Of a stretch of 64,000 bases of DNA, positions 54,185 to 64,000 are shown piece after piece. The notes under the pieces are model-generated. The model was given only the letters and a program-made list of their open reading frames with translations. It was not told the DNA's origin and did no database searches. The translations under genes were made by a program, and so were the position numbers. This DNA is from Glandiceps talaboti (lineage: Eukaryota > Hemichordata > Enteropneusta > Spengelidae). The first letter of the stretch is position 1, and each line of letters begins with the position of its first letter. The stretch spans positions 4,423,634 to 4,487,633 of the forward strand of contig NC_135562.1 of the NCBI RefSeq assembly GCF_964340395.1, in the 5' to 3' direction.

Positions 54185-54487
54185 AGCCATGGACAATAGA
54201 GTGACCTAAGGGGCCGTGTAGTTACGAGTCGTTAGACGAGTAGTGACACACCCTGAGATCATGACTATTTTCCGACCGAATAAAGAAAATCATGGGAATA
54301 ATCTACATGTAATTATACACCGGAGTCCGTAAATATTTCTAAAAAAAAACAGGAAAATAATGACGATTTGGAGGGTATTGACGAACACGGCAGTACCAGT
54401 GACGTTGACATGGAGTTGTCGTGACGTAGAACGACCAAGCTATATATTTTCTGTTCAAAGACAGTAATTTGGCTTGTGCATGGTACA
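54185..54487 (+). repeat. Repeat family 1, copy 4
   Basis: cagccatggacaatagagtg, acctaaggggccgtgtagtt, taaagaaaatcatggg and ttctgttcaaagacagtaat. The closest match is copy 2 at 24938. Confidence 0.7.
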
Positions 54488-54899
54488 AGTATGTTTGACA
54501 CCTGATAAACTGAAACCTGTCGATATACATTCGTGGACATTCGAGAATATGTAAACATGATGTGCATACATAGTAATTGATGACTATCAGTAAATTGAAT
54601 GCAGAGACAAAAACTACTATTGTGCTTAGTTTGTACTATACACAGGGTTTTCAAAGATAAAACATAACAGCTGGTATTTTTGTGATATTACAAAAACCTG
54701 TGATAGTGAAAAACAAATATGCTAATACTGATCAAGTCACGGAATTCAATCATCAAATTACTCGCATATTGTTCGCAAGTTGCACAGATGTTTTTGTAAA
54801 TAGATCGCTTTCATTTTATTTTACAGCTGTGTACATCACAGACTAAGTGTGTTGTATATCTCGTGGATAGACTAAGTGTATAATTTCATAATTCGTATT

Positions 54900-54943
54900 G
54901 AGAGAGAGAGAGAGAGAGTCGTATTGACAGAGAGAGTCGTATT

Positions 54944-54997
<54 letters not shown>

Positions 54998-55115
54998 GGA
55001 GGGGAGAGAGAGACAGAGACAGAGACAGAGAGTCGTATTGAGAGAGAGAGAGAGAGGAGGGAGGGGGAGAGAGACAGACAGACAGAGAGAGAGAGAGAGG
55101 GGGGAGAGAGAGAGA
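54900..55115. repeat. (GA)n block with tcgtattgaca interruptions
   Basis: GA repeats broken three times by gtcgtattga(ca/ga), plus gaca and ggga variants. The interruption itself is repeated, so it is a compound minisatellite. Confidence 0.9.
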
Positions 55116-55938
55116 GGGATGGAGAGAGTATTGTATTATAACTATGAAGCCTTATAATTACACAGTGCCAATCAAATTTAAATAACACCACTCCGAGACT
55201 CTGAGTCAGTGCAATACTTATAAAACAATACGATAAAAAATGTGAAAGCTCTACACAACGTCAGACCATTACAACAATTATTTTAGTTAGCTGAGATACA
55301 ACAGGGCAGAAAAACACGCAAATACAAAAAGCACGACCGGTCTCCAATTATCAGTACATTATTTTTGTCAATATATTATAGATATCTAATTAAAGTGAGA
55401 CTATCAAAGATTCCATGGAGAAAACAAATGTCTGGCAGATAGAGCCACAGAAAACGTCGGTCACGAACAAACGAACAATTCTGTTATTTGTATGGCTCCA
55501 CTGATATAGGATAGAGATGTGCACCTGGGATTGAAGCCTTGCGCCTTTAAAAAAACGTAATTGTCCATTTCAGTTTTAATTATTCACTACAAATTTAATG
55601 GAACAAATTTGACCATTTTTAATTAATGGGTGAATTCACAGGATTATGTAGTGTTGTTCTATAAATGTAATATTTTTAAAATAAATATAATCAACACAGC
55701 CGTGTTACTTTGAATTGTTTTCAACATTCGTAAGACAAACCTATTCTGTATTTTCACTCTATTTTCTGAAGAGATGCCTGTTACGGAGAAAAAAAGTTTT
55801 GTACCAAATTCTTTCTGGGGCAATTTTTTCCACCAAAACTGAAATACTGAAATATGGGAAGACTGTTACAGACACTGCATACGTATTCGTCACATAGAAT
55901 CATACCAGTGGATATTGATATAAGGCTTATATTATTGA

Positions 55939-56111
55939 TAGACTGTCGACAGTCACTCGCGCCTTTTTTTGCTACGTTTTATCTAAAACTAAAGTCGCCG
56001 CGCTTCGATCCGGAGCAATATACTATAATCATCGCATACTGATAGCTATCAGTAGTTATTAGTTTTAGATAAAACGTAGCAAAAAAGGCGCGAGCGACTG
56101 TCGACAGTCTA
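55939..56111. mobile_element. 173-bp MITE with about 51-bp TIRs
   Basis: Starts tagactgtcgacagtc and ends gactgtcgacagtcta. The arms pair over about 51 bp with two changes (tcact against gcgact; one T-run slip). Flanks: ttattga ends just before the left arm and recurs one base after the right arm, a likely target duplication. Confidence 0.8.
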
Positions 56112-56282
56112 CTTATTGAAAGAAGAATCCATATTTTTTGATGCATGTATTGTGATGTAAATATGTCAATAAAATATTGAAGCTTGACATTCCCCATGCC
56201 ATGACGAGGACCAATTAGGCTTTATTCATGGTAGATTTAATGCACAAAACATTTACAGGCTTTAACTGACCTGCAAGACAGG

Positions 56283-56550
56283 AAGGGAACTTGCAATCCA
56301 TACTGAGCATGCTCAGACGCAAAGGACTATGGGATAATCTGTAGTTATCGCAATAACTAATCTGTTGGGGTATCGATAGAATAAACTTGCTATAATAATA
56401 GTCAGGGTAAATATGACTAGATTATTTGTGGTTACAAACAATGTAACAAGATTGTTTATAATATTGATTGGTTTATTTATCATCATATTTCCCATGATGC
56501 ACCATTTAACATGATGATATCCAAGATGGCGGGTTTGCAAGTTCCCAATT
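56283..56550. mobile_element. Inverted-repeat element family 4, copy 2 (reversed)
   Basis: agggaacttgca at the left and tgcaagttccca at the right. The interior has tactgagcatgctcag and aagatggcgggtttgcaag, the complement of the 37472-37719 copy. Confidence 0.75.
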
Positions 56551-57540
56551 GTTGGGTCTTGTTTTCATCTACGATACTATAAAAAAACTTTCAATAGTTA
56601 GACTAGACCTGATTATTAGAAGATTATTATTTGTTACTTTTGCGATCCTATACAAAAAAGTAAATACATGTTTACCTAGATAGCAACAAGACCACACCTA
56701 TAGCAGCTACCAAATTATGTTGTATATGGCAAAGATAACAAAGGTGATAGTCAGAGAAAATTTTTTGAAATGACAAATATTCAGCCAGCAACTAAGAAAA
56801 CGAAGATAGGAACACAAATATGATAATATGAAACAAGGATGGATTAGTCTATTGACACAGACTTTATTGTTGTACTACAACGCTATTGGCGCTATTTTTT
56901 ATAATGGCCACGTGATGGCAAAATCGAATCATCTTAATTTTAAAGATTCGATAAAGGATAGCATTAGACTAAGTGTCAACACTTTCTGGTCGTCCAAATT
57001 AATTCATAATTACAAGTGTGAAATTGTCTACTTCAATAAAGTTACGCAAATAAGCATGATTGGGCCTACATGTACATTTAGTGACTAGCCGAAATGGTCC
57101 AGTCACTTTTACTGTGTATCATGACTTCGATTTAGCCTAGTCCCTATATTGTATCGTTTACGATTTGCACCTCCATTCACGTGGTTAGAAACCACGTTGG
57201 CATCCTGACTAACTTCGACTGATGAATTGATACCAGCAAGAATAGCACAGTGCATTAGCTACACGTGTGTGCCCGTTCAGTGCCTCCTTGTCGGCATCAT
57301 GGCAGGAGTGTGGTTTTCTTTGTACGGTAATAAGCGGTCTGTATTGTTTCTAAATCTGTCATGGAGAACACCAACACGTACGTCAGGAGAAGACCATTTG
57401 CATGTTACGTTCAGTCTTTCGGCGATCACTCCACGTTGGCATTTGAAGTAACGAGGTCACAGGTACACGTTCACAAACCTTCATGTAGAGCAAAACACAA
57501 CGTCTGCGCAAGATTACACGTGTACATGTACGGTGGTTGT

Positions 57541-58635
57541 TTATACATCATCATTGACCGGAAACGGTAACACTAAACTAGTTTCAGTGTTTGTAAGTTG
57601 GTCGGCATTTTCCACCTTGACGTAACCGAAGGTTTTAAAAACTCTATCAGGACAGATTTCCTGTATGCGTCGTACTTCGTCAAAATTTAATTTTTTCCTC
57701 CAAGCCTGACCATTTCCTAGCTTTTGTCCTGGTGCTTCTATCTTATCCTTAATTACTTGATGCATAGGAATTCCCACAAAATCGTACATTTTGGGCACAA
57801 TTTCTGATGGTCTGTCTGCTAGATCCTCATATCTGACCAGCATATAGTTTTTCTTGAATGTGTCGTCTGCATTTTTGGCGCTTAAATAATTGGTGTCAAG
57901 CCAAATGCAATCGTCTGTAATCACTTCTTCTAGTTTTTCAGGAAGTCGAAATTTGTCGTTCAATGCATTCCCGTCTTTTATTCTTTCAAATTCGCGCCTT
58001 GATGAAGCCATACCCCGTGGGTCTCGAACGAGGTGAATTACTTTGACGTTATCTTTTTTCAGTTCTGGAGCAGCAAACAGGATGTTATTCAGGCGAATTA
58101 TTTTTGTGACGATGTGTTGTTTTGATTGACATCTTTGGGTGACATCAGATTCCTTGATGGGGAGTGGAATGTCTAGAAAGGATGAGAAATAACGCTGCCA
58201 TTTGTTTTTGTTTAAACTGTCAAAATAATACTGCCTTCCTGTGAAGTTGCACTGGAAAAATGAATGCATAAAATTAACAAGTTCTGGACGGATTTGTTCC
58301 AAATAATCGAAATCATCAACAAACAGATTCATTTTGTTAAATTCAATAATCATATGTCCTGGTTCGTAGACGTAGAAAAACTCTGGATGTAGAGAGAAAT
58401 AGCTTCCAGTTAATGTAGATCCTGTCCTCATCCTGGCGTGTATCATCACATTGACTGATTTGTCTGTAGGACTACCCTCCGTTGACCTTACAATCTTCGA
58501 TGTTGACAATTCATCATCATCCTCTGTCGTATTTAAAGTCGAGGTTGACGAGGTCCAATAGACGACACTGAGTAAAGAAATGAACGAGAAAACGAGAAGG
58601 AAAATCCGATGCTTTCTAGTGATGAGCCTGGCCAT
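57541..58635 (-). CDS. Carbohydrate 6-O-sulfotransferase-like protein, intronless
   Basis: Transfers sulfate from PAPS to a sugar hydroxyl in the Golgi. 364 aa in one exon. The frame is open upstream to a GTG at 58710, but the first ATG is at 58635 with A at -3 and G at +4, and it places the signal anchor at residues 11-27 (IFLLVFSFISLLSVVYW), normal for the family. The 5'-phosphosulfate loop is VNVMIHARMRTGSTLTG (R70-T74) and the 3'-phosphate block is VKVIHLVRDPRGMASSRR (RDPR 204-207). YVYEPGHM after the P-loop and the C-terminal GNGQAWRKKLNFDEVRRIQ followed by CPDRVFKTFGYV are also CHST1/2/3/4-type. The best label is the Gal/GalNAc/GlcNAc 6-O-sulfotransferase group; the exact sugar cannot be told. 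Confidence 0.85.
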   Translation of the reverse strand: MARLITRKHRIFLLVFSFISLLSVVYWTSSTSTLNTTEDDDELSTSKIVRSTEGSPTDKSVNVMIHARMRTGSTLTGSYFSLHPEFFYVYEPGHMIIEFNKMNLFVDDFDYLEQIRPELVNFMHSFFQCNFTGRQYYFDSLNKNKWQRYFSSFLDIPLPIKESDVTQRCQSKQHIVTKIIRLNNILFAAPELKKDNVKVIHLVRDPRGMASSRREFERIKDGNALNDKFRLPEKLEEVITDDCIWLDTNYLSAKNADDTFKKNYMLVRYEDLADRPSEIVPKMYDFVGIPMHQVIKDKIEAPGQKLGNGQAWRKKLNFDEVRRIQEICPDRVFKTFGYVKVENADQLTNTETSLVLPFPVNDDV

Positions 58636-59297
58636 AGTTGCAAAGAAAGATCCATATGCACTACAGCTAATTACTGTAAAACGTGCACTCCCGGACTGTC
58701 TGCTAATCACTCGGAACGGCCCGGCCCTTTACGTCCGTCAAGTGTTATGTCAATAATGCCACGTAGCCAACCAACGAAATATACAGTCGCTGGTACTCGC
58801 TATAGAGTATCATAACACCCTCTCCGGCCCTCGTAATTACTGTGAAGGGTCCCTAAGTTCAACCTTCCAATGATTAAGAACGCTATCTACGCTTGTGAAT
58901 TCTATTTGTCATGTTTGTTAACAGATACGTAAACATGCAAGAAGCAAGAGGAAATGACGGAGGGTAATTAGGTCTAAAAAAATGTGTAGTTCCGATGACG
59001 CTCAATTTTAGAAGGTGGATAGGTAGATTTTTCATTTAATTTTATTTTTACTTATTTGTTTTCATGTGTGAGTGTCTAGTTCAGGTAGTTATTTTTTTCT
59101 ATTGTTTTCCATATGGGCTCTATGTTATGGGTTTCTTCTCATAAGATGTACAACCGTTACAGACTGGCAGAACAGTTTTGTATTGTCTTTTTAAGTTGTC
59201 CGTTTCCGCATCAACTATTTCTCGCGAGACTTCACAATCGATTTTGTTATTTTTTAGCTCGAATACGTAAAAATGTTTAGGGTCGGGTAACCGTAAC

Positions 59298-59299
<2 letters not shown>

Positions 59300-59390
<91 letters not shown>

Positions 59391-59552
59391 GTGTGTGTGT
59401 GTGTGTGTGTGTATGTATATGTGTGTGTGTGTATGTGTGTGTATGTGTGTGTGTATGTGTGTGTGTGTGAGTAGAAAGACAGATATACAATTACATAATG
59501 TCTTCAAGAATACTGCCTAGGCTCTGTCTGTCTGTCTGTTTGCCTGTCTGCC

Positions 59553-59603
<51 letters not shown>

Positions 59604-59690
59604 ATGTATGTATGTATGTATGTATGTATGTATGTATGTATGTATGTATGTATGTATGTATGTATGTATGTATGTATGTATGTATGTCTC
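59300..59690. repeat. (AT)n, (GT)n, (CTGT)n and (GTAT)n arrays
   Basis: (AT)n 59301-59388, GT-rich 59391-59469, CTGT 59524-59602 and GTAT 59603-59686, with about 50 bp of non-repeat DNA in the middle. Confidence 0.95.
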
Positions 59691-60084
59691 TCTTCTATGT
59701 CAGTCTGTCTGTTTGCCTGCCTGGCTCTCTCTCTGTCTGTCTCTCTGTCTTTCTAATGGTGGGTTCAAAATGAAATATTGTCCATACATTCCATGTGATA
59801 CATGTAGTAGGTTTTGAGCAAAACTTTGTGTATACTAATTAATCCTATAGATAATTTGCTTCTACAATTGATTAGTTTGTTTTCGATTCTTTATTTGAGT
59901 ATTTACTCTTTAAAGTGACACAAGCTGATTTTATAAGCTTTCTACTCACGTGACATTACTTACGTAAAACCACATTTCAATATTATGTTAATGCCGATGA
60001 ATGTCTTCTATAACATAAGACTGTCTTCTGGCATTGTTAGAACAATATTATAGTAGAAGAAATGTTTAAAAAAGCAAAGAAGAC

Positions 60085-60275
60085 CTGACAGATGTCTGCT
60101 ACATGAATGAAGTTGAATGTTAGTTGAAAGTGAATAATTTTCTCAATTGTGCTTTCTCATTTGAGGATGCTGCTTACATTTTCACTTCCAATCTGGTGAG
60201 TCATGCTTGTCTACGCTGGATTCACAGCAAAAGCGCCTCCACCGGTGCAATGTGTCTTTCTCTTCCCTTTGTTTT
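60085..60275 (+). repeat. Duplicated 190-bp segment, copy 1
   Basis: gatgtctgctacatgaatga, gaaagtgaataattttc, gcttacattttcactt and agcaaaagcgcctccaccgg recur with changes at 62015-62195 in the same order and orientation. Confidence 0.75.
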
Positions 60276-60329
60276 AAACCATAGTATTGTCATTTGCTCA
60301 CGCATATTTTTGTTTGTGTACGCCTATTT

Positions 60330-60333
60330 GTAT

Positions 60334-60388
<55 letters not shown>

Positions 60389-60705
60389 TTTGTTTATTTT
60401 ATTCGTTTGCCTGTTTATTCATTTGTTTTGTTTTTTATTTGTTCGTGTGTGTATGTTTGCTTTTTTGCTTGTCTGTTTGTGTTAACATGGTTACTAGCCT
60501 CCCTATGGCGATAGCTTGATTGATATGATTATTTGCACAGAATTTTGAATATGTACGTACTACGTATATAGAACAAAGACTGTTCTGGGCTATCAACACA
60601 CAATTGATTGTTATGTGGATGCAGGTAACATTGTTGTCATAAACGAAATATTTGCATATTCATCCCCATTACTGCCCATTTTGATGAGGAGATAATGGAT
60701 GGCGC
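60330..60705 (+). repeat. Microsatellite-bearing repeat family 5, copy 3
   Basis: (TTTA)n to 60392, then acatggttactagcctccct, gtggatgcaggtaacat and tgatgaggagataatggatg. Confidence 0.7.
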
Positions 60706-61434
60706 CATCAATTGTATGTCTAATACTAGTACATGAGTTTATTGTTGATTGATTAAAACACAAGTAAAGCTAATAATAGTGTAGTCCATATTTCAGAAAA
60801 TGCTGCTAGAAAATAACCTTTGTTTGTTTGTTTGTTTGTTTGTTTGTTTGTTTGTTTGTTTGTTTGGTGGGTGGGTATATTACCTTGGGTGTCTAATTCG
60901 GAAATTGTTCAAACCAAAATGATCTTACCACCGGTGTTTGATTTGGGTAAAAAAATATGATTTTTGGTCAAAAAACTTAAACTCAATTACTACAGGGTAG
61001 ATCAATCTGAAATTTGCTGGGAACATTCTTAGGGGTGTTTAGGTATCTTTATTTTCAAAACTACTGAGAATATTGGGCTGAAATTTGGTGGTAACATTCT
61101 CAGGGGTGTTTAGATTAAGAATTATTTTTGACATGATAATACAATCAGTGATATGCTAATTAGGTCTAAAAATGTGTCCTTTTGGTCAAAAATCTATTAT
61201 TCCAAAATCAATAAGCAGCTTGGGTTGAAATTTAATGGGAATGCGTCTACGGATGTGTAGCTAGATGGAGCTATATTCACAACGTGATGATCCCATCAGC
61301 GATATGCAAATGAGGTCTAAGAATCTCAATTATTGTCAAAAACTTATTGACATTGAATGATGAATGGGGTTGAAACTTGGTGGTGATGTTTGTGGAGGTG
61401 TTATTCTGCAGTTATTGTTGAATTTGTTTGGACA

Positions 61435-61715
61435 CAATTGGTCCTAGCAGCCATGACTACGCCCTTAGCAAAAGTGAAATGATGATGCATATTACAAAAT
61501 AACATGTAACAGGGATTGGTAGATAAGTGAATTAATATTTTTAAAATGTATGCAAATATGCCTAGCAACAGGACCACGCCCATAACAACGGCCAAATGAT
61601 GGTTTCTGTTGCACAGATGAAAACTTGAGAGATAGGCAAATGACTAAAGATTCCAAAAATATATGCAAATATGCCTAGCAACAAGACCACGCCCATAGCA
61701 AAAGCCAACTACAGT
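61435..61715. repeat. Family 2 units, two to three copies
   Basis: atgcctagcaacaggaccac and atgcctagcaacaagaccac, about 110 bp apart, each followed by gcccata and ccaa. Same unit as the 25.8-26.5 kb array. Confidence 0.75.
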
Positions 61716-62014
61716 ATTGCTACAGCGCCATAGGTGGTATAGGTTTGAGCGGTGGGTAAGTGTGAAGCGGGCTTCAGTAAATCAATACTGGGAGTACCTT
61801 CAAAAACTACACTCAAATACGTAACAATTCAGCTTTGGCCATTTCATGTTTGTAGATTTTTTCGTGTATCGATATCTAACGTGGAATTCGAATTGATTGA
61901 AGAACATTTAGTAAAATTCTAATGTAAATAAATATAATAGTGCCATTGCACTTATTTGCATAAAATGCTGATCACAATATAAATTTGTTAAGGCATGTTT
62001 ATTAAACGAAAGAA

Positions 62015-62195
62015 TATTTGAAAGATGTCTGGTACATGAATGAAGCACTGTGTTATGAAATGCGTTAGGTGAAAGTGAATAATTTTCGCAATTCTGCCTT
62101 CTCATTTGAGAATGTTGCCTACATTTTGACTTTTCATAGCAAAAGCGCCCCCACCGATGTAATGTATCTTTTTCTTCCATTTGTTTTAAACTGTT
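62015..62195 (+). repeat. Duplicated 190-bp segment, copy 2
   Basis: gatgtctggtacatgaatga, gaaagtgaataattttc, gcctacattttgactt and agcaaaagcgcccccaccga. It lies 0.5 kb upstream of the second sulfotransferase start. Confidence 0.75.
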
Positions 62196-62704
62196 GTAAC
62201 AAGAAAGCAACTGTGTAGCAAAGTGTGTGTGTGTGTGTGTGTGTGGAGCGAGTGTGAATGATGTGTGTGGGCGTTTGTGTAAATGGGGTGTGAATGCCAC
62301 GTCTGATATATGTTTGAATATGCAATTGCATTCTCTTAATTGAGGCTTTGCTTTATATCATCGATTTCCTGGGAGAAATCAGAACTTCAATATCATAGCA
62401 CTTGTCATGTTATGTGAAATGTGAATAATCGGCAGTCCCTAAGTAAACAATAGTTAGAGACCAGCTGTTACGCTCTACAACTAGCGTTAGGGGATTATCC
62501 TTCACGAATGTTACAGCCAACGTTTTCTGACACACATATTTACATTTTCCATTTATATATTCAGCTTTATTTTTACAAAATTAGAAGGTACTTTTAGCGC
62601 ATCTATAACCGTCTGACACATGTATATATTTACGTATTACCATACCAAATTAGGTCTCGTCACATAAAGGTTTTAGTCTGCAGTGAATCTCCAAAATTGG
62701 CGCC

Positions 62705-63871
62705 ATGAAATTTCTCGTACGGATAGTTGTTGTTTGCGTCTTCTGTGCCGTGATTTTCGCTATGTTGACTGGTGTATTGAATTATCCACGATTCTTGAAC
62801 GACAACTTTGATGTTGATGAGATGGACATATTCAAATCTGAAGGAGACGAATTCGAAGAAAGTGGTGGGATTTTGAACACTGCTAGACCAGTCATGTGGA
62901 ATAACAGAACTGTGACCTCATTCAACGACTTTACAGGGAAACGGATTAAAGTGTTGTTACACGCACGGATGAGGACAGGATCGAGCCTGGCAGCACGCTA
63001 CTTGGGTAAACATCCCGATTTTTTCTACTCGTACGAACCAGGATGGATGCTAGCCAACATGTTACCAGAATTACACCCGGTAGACGACAGTTATCAAGCA
63101 TTGGAGAACATCCGTCCCTATCTTGTGTCGCTTTTGAATGGAATATACACGTGTAGATTTGAAAATTACTTTTATTTCATCCGGTATTTGAATCAAGTTC
63201 GTATGTTTAGATCATATGTCGACCTTCCTCTAAAGTTACCAATCACAGTGTCGAGTTTAAATGAATTTTGTAAATCAAGAAGACACATTTTAGTCAAAAC
63301 CATTCGACTGCATAACGTACTCTCAGCGGATCAAGTTCTTTTCAAAAATGACGTCAAAATTATCCACCTCGTCCGCGACCCTCGTGGAATGGCGCCCTCA
63401 CGTGAGAAATTTCAGCGACTTGATCAGGCAAAATCTCTGATACCTGGGGGAGTTTTTCATCCCATGTTGGAAAACATTATCAGTGGAACTTGTGAGTGGA
63501 TGGAAAAGAATTACAAGGTTATTGAGAGTGGACCGTTATGGTTAAAGAAAAATTATTTGTTGTTACGTTATGAAGACATTGCCGACTACCCTTGGCGATT
63601 TGTTCCGAAAATTTACGATTTTATCGGTTTGCCTGTACCAGACGAAGTAAAAGATTTAATGGAAAAAGAGATATTGAAAAAACCAAACAATGGACAGGTT
63701 TGGAGACAGAAACTGAGCTTTAGACAAGTACAAAGAATACAGGAATTGTGTTCAGAAAGTGTGTTTAATTTATTTGGCTACGTCATTGCTGAAAACGAGT
63801 CGCAGTTGCTAGGAAACACAAGCTTAGTAACAGACGTTCCACTACCGTTATCATTACAAGACCTAGATTAG
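62705..63871 (+). CDS. Carbohydrate 6-O-sulfotransferase-like protein, intronless, second copy
   Basis: 388 aa, one exon, ATG preceded by GCC. N-terminal signal anchor 3-25 (FLVRIVVVCVFCAVIFAML), an acidic stem, then the 5'-PAPS loop IKVLLHARMRTGSSLAARY (R90-S94), FFYSYEPGWML, and the 3'-PAPS block VKIIHLVRDPRGMAPSREKF. The C-terminus reads NNGQVWRQKLSFRQVQRIQ then CSESVFNLFGYV. It shares the unusual HARMRTGS P-loop wording and C-terminal layout with the gene at 57.5-58.6 kb, so the two are paralogues, arranged head to head about 4.1 kb apart. Neither has an intron, which fits the family and allows spread by retroposition or segmental copying. Catalytic motifs are intact. Confidence 0.85.
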   Translation: MKFLVRIVVVCVFCAVIFAMLTGVLNYPRFLNDNFDVDEMDIFKSEGDEFEESGGILNTARPVMWNNRTVTSFNDFTGKRIKVLLHARMRTGSSLAARYLGKHPDFFYSYEPGWMLANMLPELHPVDDSYQALENIRPYLVSLLNGIYTCRFENYFYFIRYLNQVRMFRSYVDLPLKLPITVSSLNEFCKSRRHILVKTIRLHNVLSADQVLFKNDVKIIHLVRDPRGMAPSREKFQRLDQAKSLIPGGVFHPMLENIISGTCEWMEKNYKVIESGPLWLKKNYLLLRYEDIADYPWRFVPKIYDFIGLPVPDEVKDLMEKEILKKPNNGQVWRQKLSFRQVQRIQELCSESVFNLFGYVIAENESQLLGNTSLVTDVPLPLSLQDLD

Positions 63872-64000
63872 TCAGTGGATGGAAATGTAACAATTTCAGT
63901 ATGTATATGTCGTCCCAAACGACCACCATGACGATAGATTGATGTAACATTGTGTTGTCCCAGCCAGACGATAAAATGTAGCTATGTAAAATATTTGCAT
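63872..64000. other. Right edge, 3' flank of the second sulfotransferase
   Basis: 129 bp after the stop codon, presumably 3' UTR. No AATAAA is seen before the window ends. Confidence 0.5.

Larger units (their letters stand above)
51549..57540. other. Gene-free stretch between copy D and the first sulfotransferase
   Basis: Includes the copy D 5' region, fold-backs at 51781-51951, 53169-53280 and 55939-56111, repeat family 1 copies 3 and 4, a (GA)n block (54900-55115), family 4 copy 2 (56283-56550) and a family 2 unit (56685-56800). No exon seen. An 86-codon frame at 56828 has no recognisable motif. Confidence 0.6.
58636..62704. other. Gene-free stretch between the head-to-head sulfotransferases
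   Basis: Both promoters should lie here. Contains (AT)n and (GT)n (59300-59470), (CTGT)/(GTAT) (59525-59687), a CAAGCTGAG end (59911), a 190-bp duplicated segment (60085-60275 and 62015-62195), repeat family 5 copy 3 (60330-60705) and family 2 units (61435-61715). No TATA box could be fixed to either gene. Confidence 0.6.

Noticed and set aside
56828-57088. 86-codon plus-strand frame
   Set aside because: No recognisable domain or signal. Possible but unsupported.
58636-58710. N-terminal extension of the first sulfotransferase
   Set aside because: The upstream in-frame start is GTG, not ATG. The ATG at 58635 has a good context and puts the signal anchor at the normal place.

Overview
The window is nuclear DNA from an animal. 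Genes are split by GT-AG introns, spacing is loose, and microsatellites, fold-back elements and retroelement fragments are dense. Gene content (ATAD2, a TMEM244-like gene, expanded glycan-modifying enzymes) and repeat style suggest a marine invertebrate, such as a hemichordate, lancelet or lophotrochozoan. The sequence alone does not settle which. No bacterial features, tRNA, rRNA or CRISPR array were found.

Left part (about 0.5-21.4 kb): a 22-exon ATAD2-type chromatin ATPase/bromodomain gene is read right to left, and its last C-terminal exon(s) fall off the left edge. All 21 exon junctions I placed keep one open frame (1,516 codons). A small four-pass membrane gene resembling TMEM244 (5 exons, 166 aa) starts 335 bp away in the opposite direction, so the two probably share a bidirectional promoter. 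The ATAD2 introns hold several non-autonomous transposons, two with target-site duplications that can be read directly, and two 5'-truncated LINE pieces.

Middle part (28.1-51.5 kb): four paralogous genes (three plus strand, one minus strand) encode type II membrane proteins of 462-497 aa with the three motif blocks of GDP-fucose protein O-fucosyltransferases. All four have the same four-exon plan with the same intron phases (2, 0, 1), so they are a local duplication family. I recovered the small last exon of the minus-strand copy by phase and motif.

Right part (57.5-63.9 kb): two intronless carbohydrate 6-O-sulfotransferase-like genes lie head to head, with both PAPS-binding motifs intact. 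Together with the fucosyltransferase-like array they make six Golgi-type glycan-modifying enzymes in 36 kb. This is the best candidate for a little-described system: a lineage-specific cluster that could fucosylate and sulfate a secreted or cell-surface glycan. Donor, acceptor and joint action are inference.

The space between genes holds at least nine dispersed repeat families, several perfect hairpins, a 20-bp minisatellite with a 40-bp higher-order pattern, and many microsatellites. I could not run a search or an alignment. Family names come from recognised motifs, and exon borders come from splice consensus plus frame continuity.
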